Notes: generated by a model from the letters alone, not told the origin. A stretch of 52,842 nt of DNA from Porticoccus sp965660005 (GCF_965660005.1 NZ_CBFHYF010000011.1:1-52842), one strand, 5' to 3'; positions 26,001 through 34,778 are shown, counted from the stretch's first letter. Numbers and translations: made by a program.

Positions 26001-27902
26001 GTGTTTGGCAATGGTCTGCTGATGTCGAGACATATCAAACTGATGGCGGCATTCAACCATCAGCATATTTTTATCGATCCTGACCCCGATCCCGACACAG
26101 GTTTTTCCGAGCGGGAGCGGTTATTTCACCTCCCGCGTTCCAGTTGGGACGATTATGACAAAACCCTGATATCGCCCGGTGGAGGTGTTTTTTCCCGCAG
26201 TGCAAAAATACTGAAATTAACCCCGGAAATTCAGGCGGCGCTGGCTATCAACGAAACTGCCTTGAAGCCGAGCGAGCTGATCAACGCCCTGTTGAAAGCG
26301 CCGGTTGATTTGATCTGGAACGGTGGTATTGGCAGCTATGTCAAGGGCTCGAGCGAGAGTCACCAGGAGGTTGGCGATCGTGCCAATGATGCGGTTCGCG
26401 TCGATGGCCGGGAGTTGCGCTGCCGCGTGTTTGGCGAGGGCGGCAATCTCGGTATGACCCAGCGGGGCCGTATTGAATATGCCCTCAATGGCGGGGCCTG
26501 CAATACTGACTTTATCGACAATTCGGCTGGTGTGGATTGCTCTGATCATGAGGTCAATATCAAAATTCTGCTGAACGGGCTGGTGCAAAGTCAGGATCTC
26601 ACCGTTAAACAGCGCAACCAGTTGTTGGTAGAAATGACAGAGGAGGTGTCCGAGCTGGTGTTGGCCAACAACTATCGTCAGACATTGGCCATCAGCCTTG
26701 CTCATTTTCGCTGTAAAAACAATTTTTCAGAGTACTGGCGGGCGATTACGGACTGGGAGGCCAATGGTCTGATCAACCGTCCACTGGAGTATTTGCCAGA
26801 TGATGAGACACTCAAGGAGCGCGAGAAGCGACAACTCGGTCTGACGCATCCCGAACTGGCCGTTCTGGTGTCGTATGCCAAGATCCTGATCAAGGATCAG
26901 GTGCTGAAATCCAATGCGCTGGAAGATCCCTATATCGCCAAGATGATTGCCGGTGCGTTCCCCAGGAGCCTCTCGGAGAACTATCGAGACAGGCTGCTGC
27001 AACATAGTCTGAAGCGGGAAATTATTGCCAATCAACTGGTTAACGAAATGGTTAATCTGATGGGTGTACCCTATTTTCAGCGGCAGGTTGCCTCCACTGG
27101 AGCCAGTGTCGATGATGTGATGCGCGCGTTTGCTGTTGTCAGAGATTTGTTGCGTATTGATCATTTCTGGAAGCGGGTTGAGTCGCTGGATTATCTGGTG
27201 CCGGCAGAGGTGCAGTTCGAACTGTTTTATGCCCTGATGCGCATGGGGCGTAGAGCCTCCCGCTGGGTATTGCGGAATCGGCGTTCCTGCATCAACCCAC
27301 AGCAGGAAGTGCAAGCGCTCAGGCCGAGACTGGTTGAGTTGCAACTCCTGCTGCCGACGCTGTTTCTCCGGGAAGAAGCCAACGAATGGCAGGAGGAAGT
27401 ACAGCGTCTGGTAGAGCTGGGTGTGCAGGAAGATGTGGCGATGCTGGTATCCAGCGCCAATTTTCTGTTTTTCGGCTTTGGCATTGCCGATCTGGCTGCT
27501 GCCAGCAGGAAACCTGTCGGATTGGTATTGGAGCTTTATTTCAGATTGGGTACAGAGCTGGATATCGATTGGTTTGGCGAACAGATTATTCATCTGGAGC
27601 CAGCCAACCGCTGGCAGGATTTTGCCCGTGAATCCTATATGGATGATCTTGAGGGCCAGCGTCGTGTATTGTCCGGGGCGCTCCTGGCCGAGGTGGAAAG
27701 TCTGGCAGATATCGACGCGGCGATTCAGGCCTGGAAGGTCTCACACGCACATTTGATCGCCCGCTGGATGGATATGATGGATGAGCTCCATCGCGCACCC
27801 GGTCGGGATTTTGCGATGTTTTCCGTGGCCCTTCGGGAGTTGCTTGATCTTGTCCAGGCGACCGTAAACCATCGTGAGACAGCACCTTTCTGCCCGATTT
27901 GA
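23034..27902 (+). CDS. gdhB: NAD-specific glutamate dehydrogenase, 180-kDa type
   Basis: Oxidises glutamate to 2-oxoglutarate with NAD, mainly for catabolism. The 1622 residues match the large class found in Pseudomonas and Streptomyces: a long N-terminal regulatory half with ACT-like domains (to about 700), the catalytic core (about 720-1250, with RTGKVARGGLRWSDR and the substrate lysine region PTGAKGGFVAKQ near 845; NAD region IGDMAGDVFGNG) and a helical C-terminal part. AAAGGGG at 23022-23028 precedes ATG 23034. It is intact, with no lesions seen. It is the only gene on its transcript, and converges with rmf. Confidence 0.95.
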   Translation: MQRISEGDFFACLEAQLIEKYPAALAEQLVPFSRKIFDLFPLHELAHEKLDDIQGFVFSLFNFIRKVMPDQPAVRVFNPVLEEDGWVSDATALFIMQRDMPFLVDSVRIQLNRAGLNIQLIKSTVFQVVRDQKGVLLDLFANPKTPGCRAEALIYIDVDLRTSNEEHQLLERDILDVLRDVEVVTDDFLPMAERLNQVIAEVRENHANLPACDADELAAFLEWLRDGAFIFQGCSEFRLMKGRGAPALKHLPDKQLGIFRRHQIRPEKTALSELSAGIQAFYACDAPMAFTKSSLRSRVHRQAYSDFIVLKRYDKKGAVIGEYLFMGLYTSAVYNVSPLKIPLIRQRIEQVLKRTGFSPGSHDFKAISQLIEVHPRDELFHSSADELYDTLVGIWQISERRMVRLFIRVDPFEKFVNCLVYMPRDIYRTSIRTEIEHMLKCEFDATECEFNTSFSESLLARTQFVLRVNSNRYREVDRDELTARIIELTLDWNDELEQEALDQWGESLGRDMARIYRDAFSASYMDHFDHRSAIHDIQLFHELGSDAEIATGFYQQAGADQNVMRFKLFHRHEQLELSSLVPMLENLGFRVLGEHPYQITPRQGGEIWLHDFTLRFGLDVDVDVSQVRNTFQDAFKAVWSQQTENDRFNHLVVGARLDWRMVSLFRLYARYMKQLGSNFSQDFIADTLAANLEITRNLVALFRCLFDPKVVTPQSEEYGRAERLNQKILDALDQVSNLNEDKVLRSYQQLINATKRTNYFQLTAEGEQKPYIAVKLAPREIVDVPEPRPLYEIFVYCPRMEGVHLRTGKVARGGLRWSDRLEDYRTEILGLVKAQQVKNAVIVPTGAKGGFVAKQVPRNAGRDELLQEGIACYRLFVSGLLDLTDNVVGDEIVPPPCVVRRDDDDPYLVVAADKGTTTFSDYANELSLAYDHWLGDAFASGGSHGYDHKKMGITARGAWVSVQRHFRELGLNTQTEDFSVIGIGDMAGDVFGNGLLMSRHIKLMAAFNHQHIFIDPDPDPDTGFSERERLFHLPRSSWDDYDKTLISPGGGVFSRSAKILKLTPEIQAALAINETALKPSELINALLKAPVDLIWNGGIGSYVKGSSESHQEVGDRANDAVRVDGRELRCRVFGEGGNLGMTQRGRIEYALNGGACNTDFIDNSAGVDCSDHEVNIKILLNGLVQSQDLTVKQRNQLLVEMTEEVSELVLANNYRQTLAISLAHFRCKNNFSEYWRAITDWEANGLINRPLEYLPDDETLKEREKRQLGLTHPELAVLVSYAKILIKDQVLKSNALEDPYIAKMIAGAFPRSLSENYRDRLLQHSLKREIIANQLVNEMVNLMGVPYFQRQVASTGASVDDVMRAFAVVRDLLRIDHFWKRVESLDYLVPAEVQFELFYALMRMGRRASRWVLRNRRSCINPQQEVQALRPRLVELQLLLPTLFLREEANEWQEEVQRLVELGVQEDVAMLVSSANFLFFGFGIADLAAASRKPVGLVLELYFRLGTELDIDWFGEQIIHLEPANRWQDFARESYMDDLEGQRRVLSGALLAEVESLADIDAAIQAWKVSHAHLIARWMDMMDELHRAPGRDFAMFSVALRELLDLVQATVNHRETAPFCPI

Positions 27903-27941
27903 ACAGTATCAGGGGTGAATGCGGGGTGCGGTGAATTGGTC

Positions 27942-28019
27942 GGAAGCGGCGGGAGGCTGTACGCCTCCACTTGCCGCTTCCAGAGTCCGGTGAGGACTTT
28001 TCAGGGGAACAGTGCCCCT
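27942..28019. terminator. Hairpin cluster between gdhB and rmf
   Basis: Three stems follow in 80 bases. The first is a long two-tier hairpin: GGAAGCGGC (27942-27950) with GCCGCTTCC (27973-27981), enclosing GGAGGC/GCCTCC. Next comes AGTCC/GGACT (27984-27998) followed by four T, then AGGGG/CCCCT (28003-28019). They lie between two convergent genes and probably end both transcripts, though no long T-run is present in either direction. Confidence 0.55.
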
Positions 28020-28042
28020 TTGATAGAAAAAGGGATTAAAAT

Positions 28043-28249
28043 TTACAGATTGCTGACTTTTTGCTGAATGGCCTGTTCCTTGTAACCATTCCAGTTATCT
28101 TCACGACCTTCCCGCCAACCGTTGCACCAGACCTGAGCTAGTGAGGTTTCTTCTGAGTGAGGACATAGTGTCTTGTTTCGGCCATGGTAGCCTGCTTGGT
28201 AACCTTTGATAAAAGCGCGGTGGGAGGAATCTCGTTTTTGTCTTTTCAT
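28043..28249 (-). CDS. rmf: Ribosome modulation factor
   Basis: 68 residues. Binds 70S ribosomes and drives them into inactive 100S dimers in stationary phase. MKRQKRD at the start and the GYQAGYHGR and WCNGWREGRED blocks match Rmf. ATG 28249 gives this canonical N-terminus; 14 further in-frame codons upstream are not needed. AGGAG at 28261-28265 lies 11 bases ahead, a little far. The leader carries a hairpin just before that site. The C-terminus is longer than in E. coli (55 residues). Confidence 0.92.
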   Translation of the reverse strand: MKRQKRDSSHRAFIKGYQAGYHGRNKTLCPHSEETSLAQVWCNGWREGREDNWNGYKEQAIQQKVSNL

Positions 28250-28274
28250 ATGACATGAACTCCTGATTCTAGAG

Positions 28275-28296
28275 CCACTTTTTTGGTTCAAAGTGG
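28275..28296 (-). other. Hairpin in the rmf leader
   Basis: On the minus strand CCACTTT pairs with AAAGTGG around an 8-base loop, ending 9 bases before the AGGAG ribosome-binding site of rmf. It could influence rmf translation or mRNA stability. On the plus strand it is followed by only four T, so it is not a convincing terminator there. Confidence 0.4.
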
Positions 28297-28469
28297 TTTT
28301 GTGGTTTTTTATCGTACAGCCTGTCTATCTCATCAAAAGTTGTCTTCGCTGTCGAAGATTTTATTTGTCTATAAGTAGCGCTTTTTAATTCCCTTATGTA
28401 ATCAATCGATTTTGTGTTTCCATTGCGTTCCTGATATGACGGCTTGACGTGCGGGTTGGAACATTTTTT

Positions 28470-30629
28470 ATGGGTATGTGGTTTGCCAGTTGTCCGAAGG
28501 GGCTTGAATCCCTGCTAGCGAATGAACTGACTTCTCTGGGTGCGGCAAAGACCCGGGAGACGGTGGCGGGTGTGTATGCGGAGGGAACCCTGGCCTTGGC
28601 GTATCGGGCCTGTTTGTGGTCGCGCCTGGCGAATCGGGTTCTCCTGCCTCTGGAGAAGTTTGAGGTCCGCAGTGCCGATGATCTGTATCGCGGTGTCAGA
28701 TCGATTCCCTGGGAAACCCACCTGACTCCCCGGCAGTCCATTGCGGTCGATTTTATTGGTGCCAACGATGCCATCAGACACACCAAATTTGGTGCGCAGC
28801 AGGTCAAGGATGCGATAGTCGACCAGCTCCAGGCGCAGTTTGGTGAACGACCGGATGTGGACCTGAAAAACCCGGATCTGAGAATCAATGTACGATTGGC
28901 GAAGGATGCTGTCACCGTCAGCCTCGACATGTCCGGTGGCAGTCTGCACAAGCGCGGCTACCGTGTGGCGATGGTACCTGCACCCCTGAAGGAAAATCTG
29001 GCAGCGGCCCTGTTGCTGCGGGCTGGCTGGCCCGAGATCGCTTCACAGGGCGGTGCGTTGATTGATCCCCTTTGCGGCAGCGGCACATTTTTGATTGAAG
29101 GGGCCATGATGGCGAGTGACATGGCTCCCGGCCTGATCCGGGACCGTTTTGGTTTCCACGGTTGGGCGCAGCATGACACCGCATTGTGGCAGGAAATCAG
29201 ACAGGAGGCGTTGGTTCGCTGTGAGACAGGACTATCCCGCGAGATGCCTGAAATCCGTGGCTATGACAAGGATACCCGGGCCGTGAGTGCGGCCCAGGAG
29301 AATATTGCCTGTGCCGGGTTGGAAAAGTGGGTGCGGGTCATGGCGAAGCCCATTGATGCATTCAAAAAGCCCACACACCGTGAAACCGGGCACGGACTGA
29401 TTATCTGCAATCCCCCCTACGGTGAGCGCTGGGGGGAGATGGAGGAATTGAGGCCGCTCTATCAGACACTGGGTGAGGTGGCCAAAAGGGAGTGCCCCGG
29501 CTGGCGGCTGGCAGTGATTACCGGCAATGCCGAGCTTGCCGGTGAACTCCGTTTGCGCGCCGAAAAGAAATACCAGTTTTTTAACGGCACGATCCCCAGT
29601 CAGCTACTGCTCTTTCAGCTTCGTGAGGCTAGCGAACAGAATCCGCAGCCACGCTCTGGCACATCTGAATCCACGCTGGGTGAGGGTGCACAGATGTTTG
29701 CCAATCGGCTGAAGAAAAATGCCCGAAAACTGGCGGGCTGGCTGAAGGCTTCAGGGGTGAGCTGTTATCGTCTGTACGATGCGGATATGCCGGAGTATGC
29801 CGTGGCTATCGATGTCTATCAGGACGCCATCCATGTGCAGGAGTACGCCCCGCCCATCACTATCGACGAGGCAAGCGCCAACCGCCACCTCACTGATGTC
29901 CGCCAGGCATTGCAATATTTGTATCCGGAAAGCCGCGGTAAATTATTATTTAAGGAGCGCCGCCGCCAGAAGGGTGATAGCCAGTATCAGCGCCAGCACA
30001 GTGGATCCAGCCATAACGCGGTGCAAGTAGTCGCAGAGAGTGCTGCCCGCTTCGAGGTGAATCTGGCAGATTACCTCGATACCGGCCTGTTTCTCGACCA
30101 TCGACCGGTGCGCCGGATGATCGGCGCTATGGCCGGGAGTAAGCGAGTGCTCAACCTTTTTTGCTATACCGCAGCCGCCACGGTTCATGCGGCACTCGGT
30201 GGGGCGGCAAGCAGCCTCAGCATCGATATGTCAAACAGTTATCTGGAATGGGCCGGACGCAATTTCGCTTTGAACGGAATGGACCCGAATCAACATCAGT
30301 TGCTGCGGGCCGATTGCCTGGAGTGGCTGGAGAGAGAGCAGGGTGTCTTTGATCTTGTTTTTCTCGATCCACCGACCTTTTCCAACTCCAATAAAATGGA
30401 ACAGGTACTGGATATTCAGCGAGACCATGGGGCATTGATCGGGCATGCCATGGCCGTGCTGGCGCCGGGCGGTACCCTGGTGTTTTCCAATAACTTCCGT
30501 AAATTTTCCATGGATCAGGCGGTGCTGCAGAACTGGCAGGTGGAGGCGATCACTGAACAAACCTTCGATCCGGATTTTCAGCGCGATCAGAAGCTTCACA
30601 ATTGCTGGTTGATCAGGCATCCACAATGA
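28470..30629 (+). CDS. rlmL: Bifunctional 23S rRNA methyltransferase RlmKL
   Basis: Methylates G2445 (N2, by the RlmL half) and G2069 (N7, by the RlmK half) of 23S rRNA. About 719 residues: THUMP domain (about 40-150), RlmL methyltransferase (about 155-390, with DPLCGSGTFLIEGA and the catalytic NPPYGER), RlmK methyltransferase (about 520-719, with LNLFCYTAAATVHA and LDPPTFSNSNKM). ATG 28470 is preferred to GTG 28449, which would add seven residues not usual at this end; ATG 28476 is also possible. Its stop overlaps the start of the glutaredoxin-like gene as ATGA. Confidence 0.94.
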   Translation: MGMWFASCPKGLESLLANELTSLGAAKTRETVAGVYAEGTLALAYRACLWSRLANRVLLPLEKFEVRSADDLYRGVRSIPWETHLTPRQSIAVDFIGANDAIRHTKFGAQQVKDAIVDQLQAQFGERPDVDLKNPDLRINVRLAKDAVTVSLDMSGGSLHKRGYRVAMVPAPLKENLAAALLLRAGWPEIASQGGALIDPLCGSGTFLIEGAMMASDMAPGLIRDRFGFHGWAQHDTALWQEIRQEALVRCETGLSREMPEIRGYDKDTRAVSAAQENIACAGLEKWVRVMAKPIDAFKKPTHRETGHGLIICNPPYGERWGEMEELRPLYQTLGEVAKRECPGWRLAVITGNAELAGELRLRAEKKYQFFNGTIPSQLLLFQLREASEQNPQPRSGTSESTLGEGAQMFANRLKKNARKLAGWLKASGVSCYRLYDADMPEYAVAIDVYQDAIHVQEYAPPITIDEASANRHLTDVRQALQYLYPESRGKLLFKERRRQKGDSQYQRQHSGSSHNAVQVVAESAARFEVNLADYLDTGLFLDHRPVRRMIGAMAGSKRVLNLFCYTAAATVHAALGGAASSLSIDMSNSYLEWAGRNFALNGMDPNQHQLLRADCLEWLEREQGVFDLVFLDPPTFSNSNKMEQVLDIQRDHGALIGHAMAVLAPGGTLVFSNNFRKFSMDQAVLQNWQVEAITEQTFDPDFQRDQKLHNCWLIRHPQ

Positions 30630-30868
30630 GCGACATCCTGACGCTATACATCGGTACTCACTGTCCTCTCTGTGATCAGGCCAAGGCGCTGGTCTATCCG
30701 GTTCTCCAGGAGAAGGGTTGGCGTCTGCATGAGGTCAATATCAATGAGGATGAGGTGCTGACGGCGAAATATGGCATTCACATTCCGGTGATTGTCACTC
30801 CGGATGGGCGTGAGAAAGGGTGGCCCTTTACTGCCGGTCAGGTACGGCGCCTGATTTCAGGCCCCTAG
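30626..30868 (+). CDS. Glutaredoxin-like protein (DUF836 type)
   Basis: 80 residues with thioredoxin-like fold. The redox motif CPLC lies at about residues 13-16 and the cis-Pro region in HIPVIVTPDG. Small DUF836 proteins of this kind often accompany rlmKL. ATG 30626 overlaps the rlmKL stop by four bases, so expression is coupled. The partner protein is unknown. Confidence 0.85.
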   Translation: MSDILTLYIGTHCPLCDQAKALVYPVLQEKGWRLHEVNINEDEVLTAKYGIHIPVIVTPDGREKGWPFTAGQVRRLISGP

Positions 30869-30952
30869 CCTGGGCGACAAACCCCGGCCACTGCTGTCAG
30901 TGGTGGCATCTCTGGAGTATGTTGTCATTTCAGACACCGGTTAGAGGCTGTC

Positions 30953-32599
30953 ATGCGCGGGATTACGTTTTTCAATTCTCTTTCCACTCGTCACTTACCG
31001 AGGGATTTTGCCGGTGGGCTAACCACTGCTGTGGTTGCCTTGCCGCTAGCGTTGGCTTTTGGGGTGGCATCGGGCGCGGGCCCCGCTGCAGGTGTTTACG
31101 GCGCTATTTTTGTCGGTTTTTTTGCCGCCCTGTTTGGCGGTACGCCCGCCCAGGTATCCGGTCCTACCGGCCCCATGACGGTGGTGATGGCCGGTGTGTT
31201 TACCTCAATTCAGGCGAAACACCCGGAAGCCGGCTTGTTGATGGGCTTCAGCGCCGTGATTCTTGCCGGCATTCTCCAGATCGGCTTTGGTTTGTTGAAG
31301 CTGGGCAAGTATTTCATTCTGGTCCCCTATTCGGTTGTTTCAGGCTTCATGACCGGGATAGGGGTCATCATCATTGTGCTGCAATTGGGCCCCATACTTG
31401 GGCACAGTGGCACCCCTTCATTGTTGACAACGCTGGACTATTTTCCCGAATGGTTAGCAGTAATCAGTTGGCATGACCTGACATTGGGCTTGCTGGCGAT
31501 TGCGGGTGTTTGTTTCTGGCCTCATCGCTGGAATGTCTGGCTGCCATCACCTCTGCTGGTGCTGTTACTCGGAACGCTTTGTGTGCTTTGGCTCCCCGAG
31601 GGGGCCGTGGCGACAATCGGTGCAATTCCCTCGGCATTTCCGTCGCTGCAATGGCCAATGTTCTCGTTGGACATGTTGGGTGATCTCTTGTATGCCGCAG
31701 TATTACTGGCTGTACTGGGTTCTATCGATTCTTTACTCACGTCACTGGTGGCCGACAACCTCACCAAACAGCAGCACGATTCCGATCGTGAATTGATCGG
31801 GCAGGGTATTGGCAATACGGTGGCCGGTTTTTTCGGCGGGTTGCCCGGTGCCGGTGCCACCATGCGCACAGTGGTCAATATACGAACGGGCGGCAAGACC
31901 GGCTACTCCGGTATTATTCACTCACTGGTGTTGCTGGCGGTGATGCTTGGCGCGGGTCAGTACGCGGGCCATATACCCCTGGCTGTGCTGGCGGGTATCC
32001 TGATCAAGGTGGGTATCGATATCATCGATTGGCCCTATCTGCGACGCGTTGGCCAGCTGCCTCTGGATACTGCGGCACTGATGGTGCTGGTGTTATTTCT
32101 GACGGTTTTTGTCGATTTGATTACCGCCGTGTTGGTGGGAGTATTTTTATCCAACATGATCACCGTCGAGCGTTTGACGACGATTCAGTTGGATAATGTC
32201 CATTTTAAAAGCGGTGAGGTGACAGGGCCTGATCCGGATCCTGTCGACGAATGGCTGGCGGCTCAACAGGGCCGGGTTGCTCTGCTCAGTCTTGCAGGTC
32301 CCCTCAGCTTTGGGGTGGGCCGGGGGCTGCGCCGCCGTCTCGCCGGTCATGTTTCTCACGAAATTATTATTGTGGATCTGACTGGTGCCCAGCTGGTGGG
32401 CACTTCGACCCCAATGATTCTAGACGAGCTGATTCGCAACGAAAAGCATCACCAGCGCTATGTGTTGCTGGTAGGTATTTCCGAACAAACCAGTGCCGAC
32501 CTGAAAAGACTGGGTGCGCTGCAGTTTCTTGATGATAGACACAGATTTGCTTCGTTGCGCGACGCGATGGACTATATCGACCGAGACGGGCTACATTGA
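30953..32599 (+). CDS. SulP-family inorganic anion transporter
   Basis: 548 residues: about 12-14 membrane helices (10-420) with the SulP pattern GLTTAVVALPLALAFGVASG and GTPAQVSGPTGPMTVV near the N-terminus, then a cytosolic STAS domain (about 440-545). The STAS loop reads DLTGAQLVGTSTPMI; the Asp that usually precedes the Ser/Thr there is replaced, so regulation may differ. The family takes up sulfate or bicarbonate; nothing here decides which, and there is no carbonic anhydrase nearby. It is a single gene 84 bases after the glutaredoxin-like gene. Confidence 0.88.
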   Translation: MRGITFFNSLSTRHLPRDFAGGLTTAVVALPLALAFGVASGAGPAAGVYGAIFVGFFAALFGGTPAQVSGPTGPMTVVMAGVFTSIQAKHPEAGLLMGFSAVILAGILQIGFGLLKLGKYFILVPYSVVSGFMTGIGVIIIVLQLGPILGHSGTPSLLTTLDYFPEWLAVISWHDLTLGLLAIAGVCFWPHRWNVWLPSPLLVLLLGTLCVLWLPEGAVATIGAIPSAFPSLQWPMFSLDMLGDLLYAAVLLAVLGSIDSLLTSLVADNLTKQQHDSDRELIGQGIGNTVAGFFGGLPGAGATMRTVVNIRTGGKTGYSGIIHSLVLLAVMLGAGQYAGHIPLAVLAGILIKVGIDIIDWPYLRRVGQLPLDTAALMVLVLFLTVFVDLITAVLVGVFLSNMITVERLTTIQLDNVHFKSGEVTGPDPDPVDEWLAAQQGRVALLSLAGPLSFGVGRGLRRRLAGHVSHEIIIVDLTGAQLVGTSTPMILDELIRNEKHHQRYVLLVGISEQTSADLKRLGALQFLDDRHRFASLRDAMDYIDRDGLH

Positions 32600-32606
32600 C
32601 CGGAGA

Positions 32607-33068
32607 CTATTGTCCTGTGGCCAGATAAAACACATCGAGGATGGTGTTCGTTGCATCCATGACCCTGAAAATACGATCATCAATTTGTCGCAGCGACGTG
32701 CCATCCAGTGATCTCGGGAGCCGTCCCAGTAGATCCTCTGGCAGGTCCCGGCTCATCAAATAAAGTTCGCGATCGAGGACTTCGCCCCGTGCAATCTTCT
32801 TCTGCCAACCCGGTGGCAGTTCACCACCGGGTTCCAGTTTTTTGCGCAAACCGGGGGGGCTCTTCTGCTTCCCGCCGCCCCTTTAGTCGTCGCCAGAATA
32901 ATCGCGGCGCAGGTAGTCGCCGAACACCCGTTTTTCGGTTTCATTGAACAGCGCATTGGCCATTATCCCGGCAGCCAGACCGACTGACTCTGAGGGGTCG
33001 CTGTGACTGACCACGGGCATCGCTAACAGTCCGCTGAGAATAATAAGTGGCAATTTGTGGATTTTCAT
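32607..33068 (-). pseudogene. CigR-like secreted/membrane protein interrupted by an in-frame TAA
   Basis: The first 61 codons encode a signal peptide (about 1-23, cleaved near SHSDP) and GIMANALFNETEKRVFGDYL; TAA at 32885-32883 then stops translation. Reading on in the same frame gives RGGGKQKSPPGLRKKLEPGG, then ELPPGWQKKIARGEVL and a C-terminal part ending DATNTILDVFYLATGQ, with a normal stop at 32607. The PPGL/PPGWQKK repeats and this ending belong to the family named after the Salmonella antivirulence protein CigR. Nothing but the stop codon separates the halves, so this is one gene with a nonsense change or base error. AAGGAAA precedes ATG 33068. It lies 34 bases after dmeF in the same direction. 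Confidence 0.75.
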
Positions 33069-33102
33069 AAGCTTTATTTCCTTTGAGAGGTGTTCTGGTC
33101 GA

Positions 33103-34065
33103 TCATTCGATGCCAGGCTCAGTAATGTGAGTGTCTTCACAGCGCTGCACCTCAATGGTCAGGTGTGACAGCCAGTTAAAGTCGGCCAGTAGTGATTTGT
33201 AATAATCCGCGGGTCTGGGGTGGTGGGTGACAATGGAAATAATCGCCGCGTAGTCATGCTCACTGATCTTCCAGATATGCAGATCCGTGATTTGATTGTC
33301 GGCATCCTCTTCAATGGCCCGGGTGATCCGCTCCTGATAGTAATCGCTCATGCCGCCGTCTAATAAAATCGGACTCGATTGCCGGATCAGACCGATTGCC
33401 CAGTAGGTGATAATCGCTGCACCGACAATTCCCATCACGGGATCCAGTGCATACCAGCCGAAATACTTGGCCGACAATAACGCGAAAATGGCCAGTAACG
33501 AGGTGAGAGCGTCCGCCAGTACATGCACATAGGCGGCATAAAGGTTTTGGTCATGGTGACCTTCGCCAGTCTGCTGATGCGTATCGCCTCCGTCCTGGTG
33601 CTGGTGAGAATGGTGATCTTTTAACAACAGGGCGCTAATGATATTGACCACCAGTCCCAGCACAGCCACCGCGATAGCGGCATCGAGTTGAATCAGCTGG
33701 GGGGACGCCAGTCGCTGTAGCGACTCGACCAGCATCATCAGGGCGACAACTGCCAGTGCCACTGCACTGGCAAAGCCCCCCAGTACACCCACTTTGCCGG
33801 TACCGAAACTGAAGGCCGGATTATCGGCATGTTTCCGGGCATAGCGGTACGCAAAAATCGTGATCATAAAGGCGGCCACATGGGTGCCCATGTGCCAGCC
33901 ATCTGCAAGCAGGGCCATTGAGCCAAATACCGTACCGGCAATGATCTCCGCTACCATCGTGACGGCAGTCAGTATCAATACATATTTGGTGCGGCGCTCG
34001 CCGTGAGCATTTGCCGTGGAAAAGTCGTGCTGGTGTTGCCAGCGATGTAAGTGTTCCTGGTGCAT
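33103..34065 (-). CDS. dmeF: Cation diffusion facilitator, DmeF-like metal exporter
   Basis: About 320 residues of the CDF family, exporting divalent metals (Co, Ni or Zn) against protons. Six membrane helices with the metal-binding LLADGWHMGTH and HVLADALTS pairs, a His-rich loop (HHSHQHQDGGDTHQQ, about 180-195) and a cytosolic C-terminal domain (about 230-320). The His-rich N-terminus (MHQEHLHRWQHQHDF) is typical of DmeF. ATG 34065 chosen; TTG 34077 is possible and neither has a clear ribosome-binding site. Cotranscribed with the DUF3365 gene 30 bases upstream. Confidence 0.85.
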   Translation of the reverse strand: MHQEHLHRWQHQHDFSTANAHGERRTKYVLILTAVTMVAEIIAGTVFGSMALLADGWHMGTHVAAFMITIFAYRYARKHADNPAFSFGTGKVGVLGGFASAVALAVVALMMLVESLQRLASPQLIQLDAAIAVAVLGLVVNIISALLLKDHHSHQHQDGGDTHQQTGEGHHDQNLYAAYVHVLADALTSLLAIFALLSAKYFGWYALDPVMGIVGAAIITYWAIGLIRQSSPILLDGGMSDYYQERITRAIEEDADNQITDLHIWKISEHDYAAIISIVTHHPRPADYYKSLLADFNWLSHLTIEVQRCEDTHITEPGIE

Positions 34066-34095
34066 AGGAGAAATCAATTCGGTAGATTGGCTGGA

Positions 34096-34665
34096 TTACT
34101 GCGGAGCGGACAGGCTGAATGCCCCCCGGATTTCGCCCAGTTGATAGCCTGTCGCGGCGTCGTCCGGGTAATGGTTTTGCAGTGCTTGTACAACGTCTGG
34201 ATCGAGCGCACTGCCATGGCAGTTGAGGCAGAGTGGCTGAACAATCTGAGCCTTCATGTAACGGAATTGCCCATCGACCTGTTCGGCCCGGGTCAGTTGT
34301 GCCTGCATCTCTCCTGCGGCGAGGCGAGATTCAAAGTGCAAAAGGGTATTCCGTTCCCAATGGTCGGGTTCAGCGGATTTGTTGCGGGCCTTGAGACTGA
34401 CCCGCTTGACAGACCAACCGGTTTCCCGGCTCAGTCGGTTGGCTATTTTCGGTGCCGCCGTGGCGCAGACGCTGATGGCCTCCACCGGACCACCGGTCTG
34501 GATTGCCTCCAGCAGGCGTGGCTGTAACGAGCCGGCAAATTGCTTGACGATACTTTCTGCTTGCCGTTCGAGTGTTGATGCAGGGTCTCCGCCCGCATTT
34601 ATCAGCGCGGGCATCGTGATAACGGCACAAAAAAATACACTCCGATATATTGCCTTGCAAGCCAT
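34096..34665 (-). CDS. DUF3365 (Tll0287-like) haem protein
   Basis: 189 residues with a signal peptide (about 1-24), so periplasmic. The single haem-c motif CLNCH is at residues 146-150, within LCLNCHGSALDP. This domain is a PAS-like haem sensor fold in characterised relatives and often precedes signalling genes; here it precedes a metal exporter. First gene of a minus-strand set with dmeF and the CigR-like gene. Whether it senses redox state or a ligand cannot be seen. Confidence 0.8.
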   Translation of the reverse strand: MACKAIYRSVFFCAVITMPALINAGGDPASTLERQAESIVKQFAGSLQPRLLEAIQTGGPVEAISVCATAAPKIANRLSRETGWSVKRVSLKARNKSAEPDHWERNTLLHFESRLAAGEMQAQLTRAEQVDGQFRYMKAQIVQPLCLNCHGSALDPDVVQALQNHYPDDAATGYQLGEIRGAFSLSAPQ

Positions 34666-34778
34666 GGGTGTGCTCCATTCAAAGATACAGTTATCCGTCC
34701 CAGTTTAGCTTAACTGATCTGGTCGTCCAGAGGCGCGGGTAAATGCGTCGACCGCTATTGAAAAAAGGTGGGCGGGCC

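Noticed and set aside
26727..27593. A 288-codon minus-strand frame within gdhB
   Set aside because: Lies wholly within an intact catalytic protein; translation is rich in His/Gln as typical for antisense frames.
30888..30903. CCACTG/CAGTGG hairpin after the glutaredoxin-like gene as a terminator
   Set aside because: No T-run follows; six base pairs can occur by chance.
32607..32849. The 80-residue frame as a separate gene
   Set aside because: Its only start is a TTG inside the PPGL repeat, in the same frame as the preceding signal-peptide gene; one interrupted gene is a better reading.
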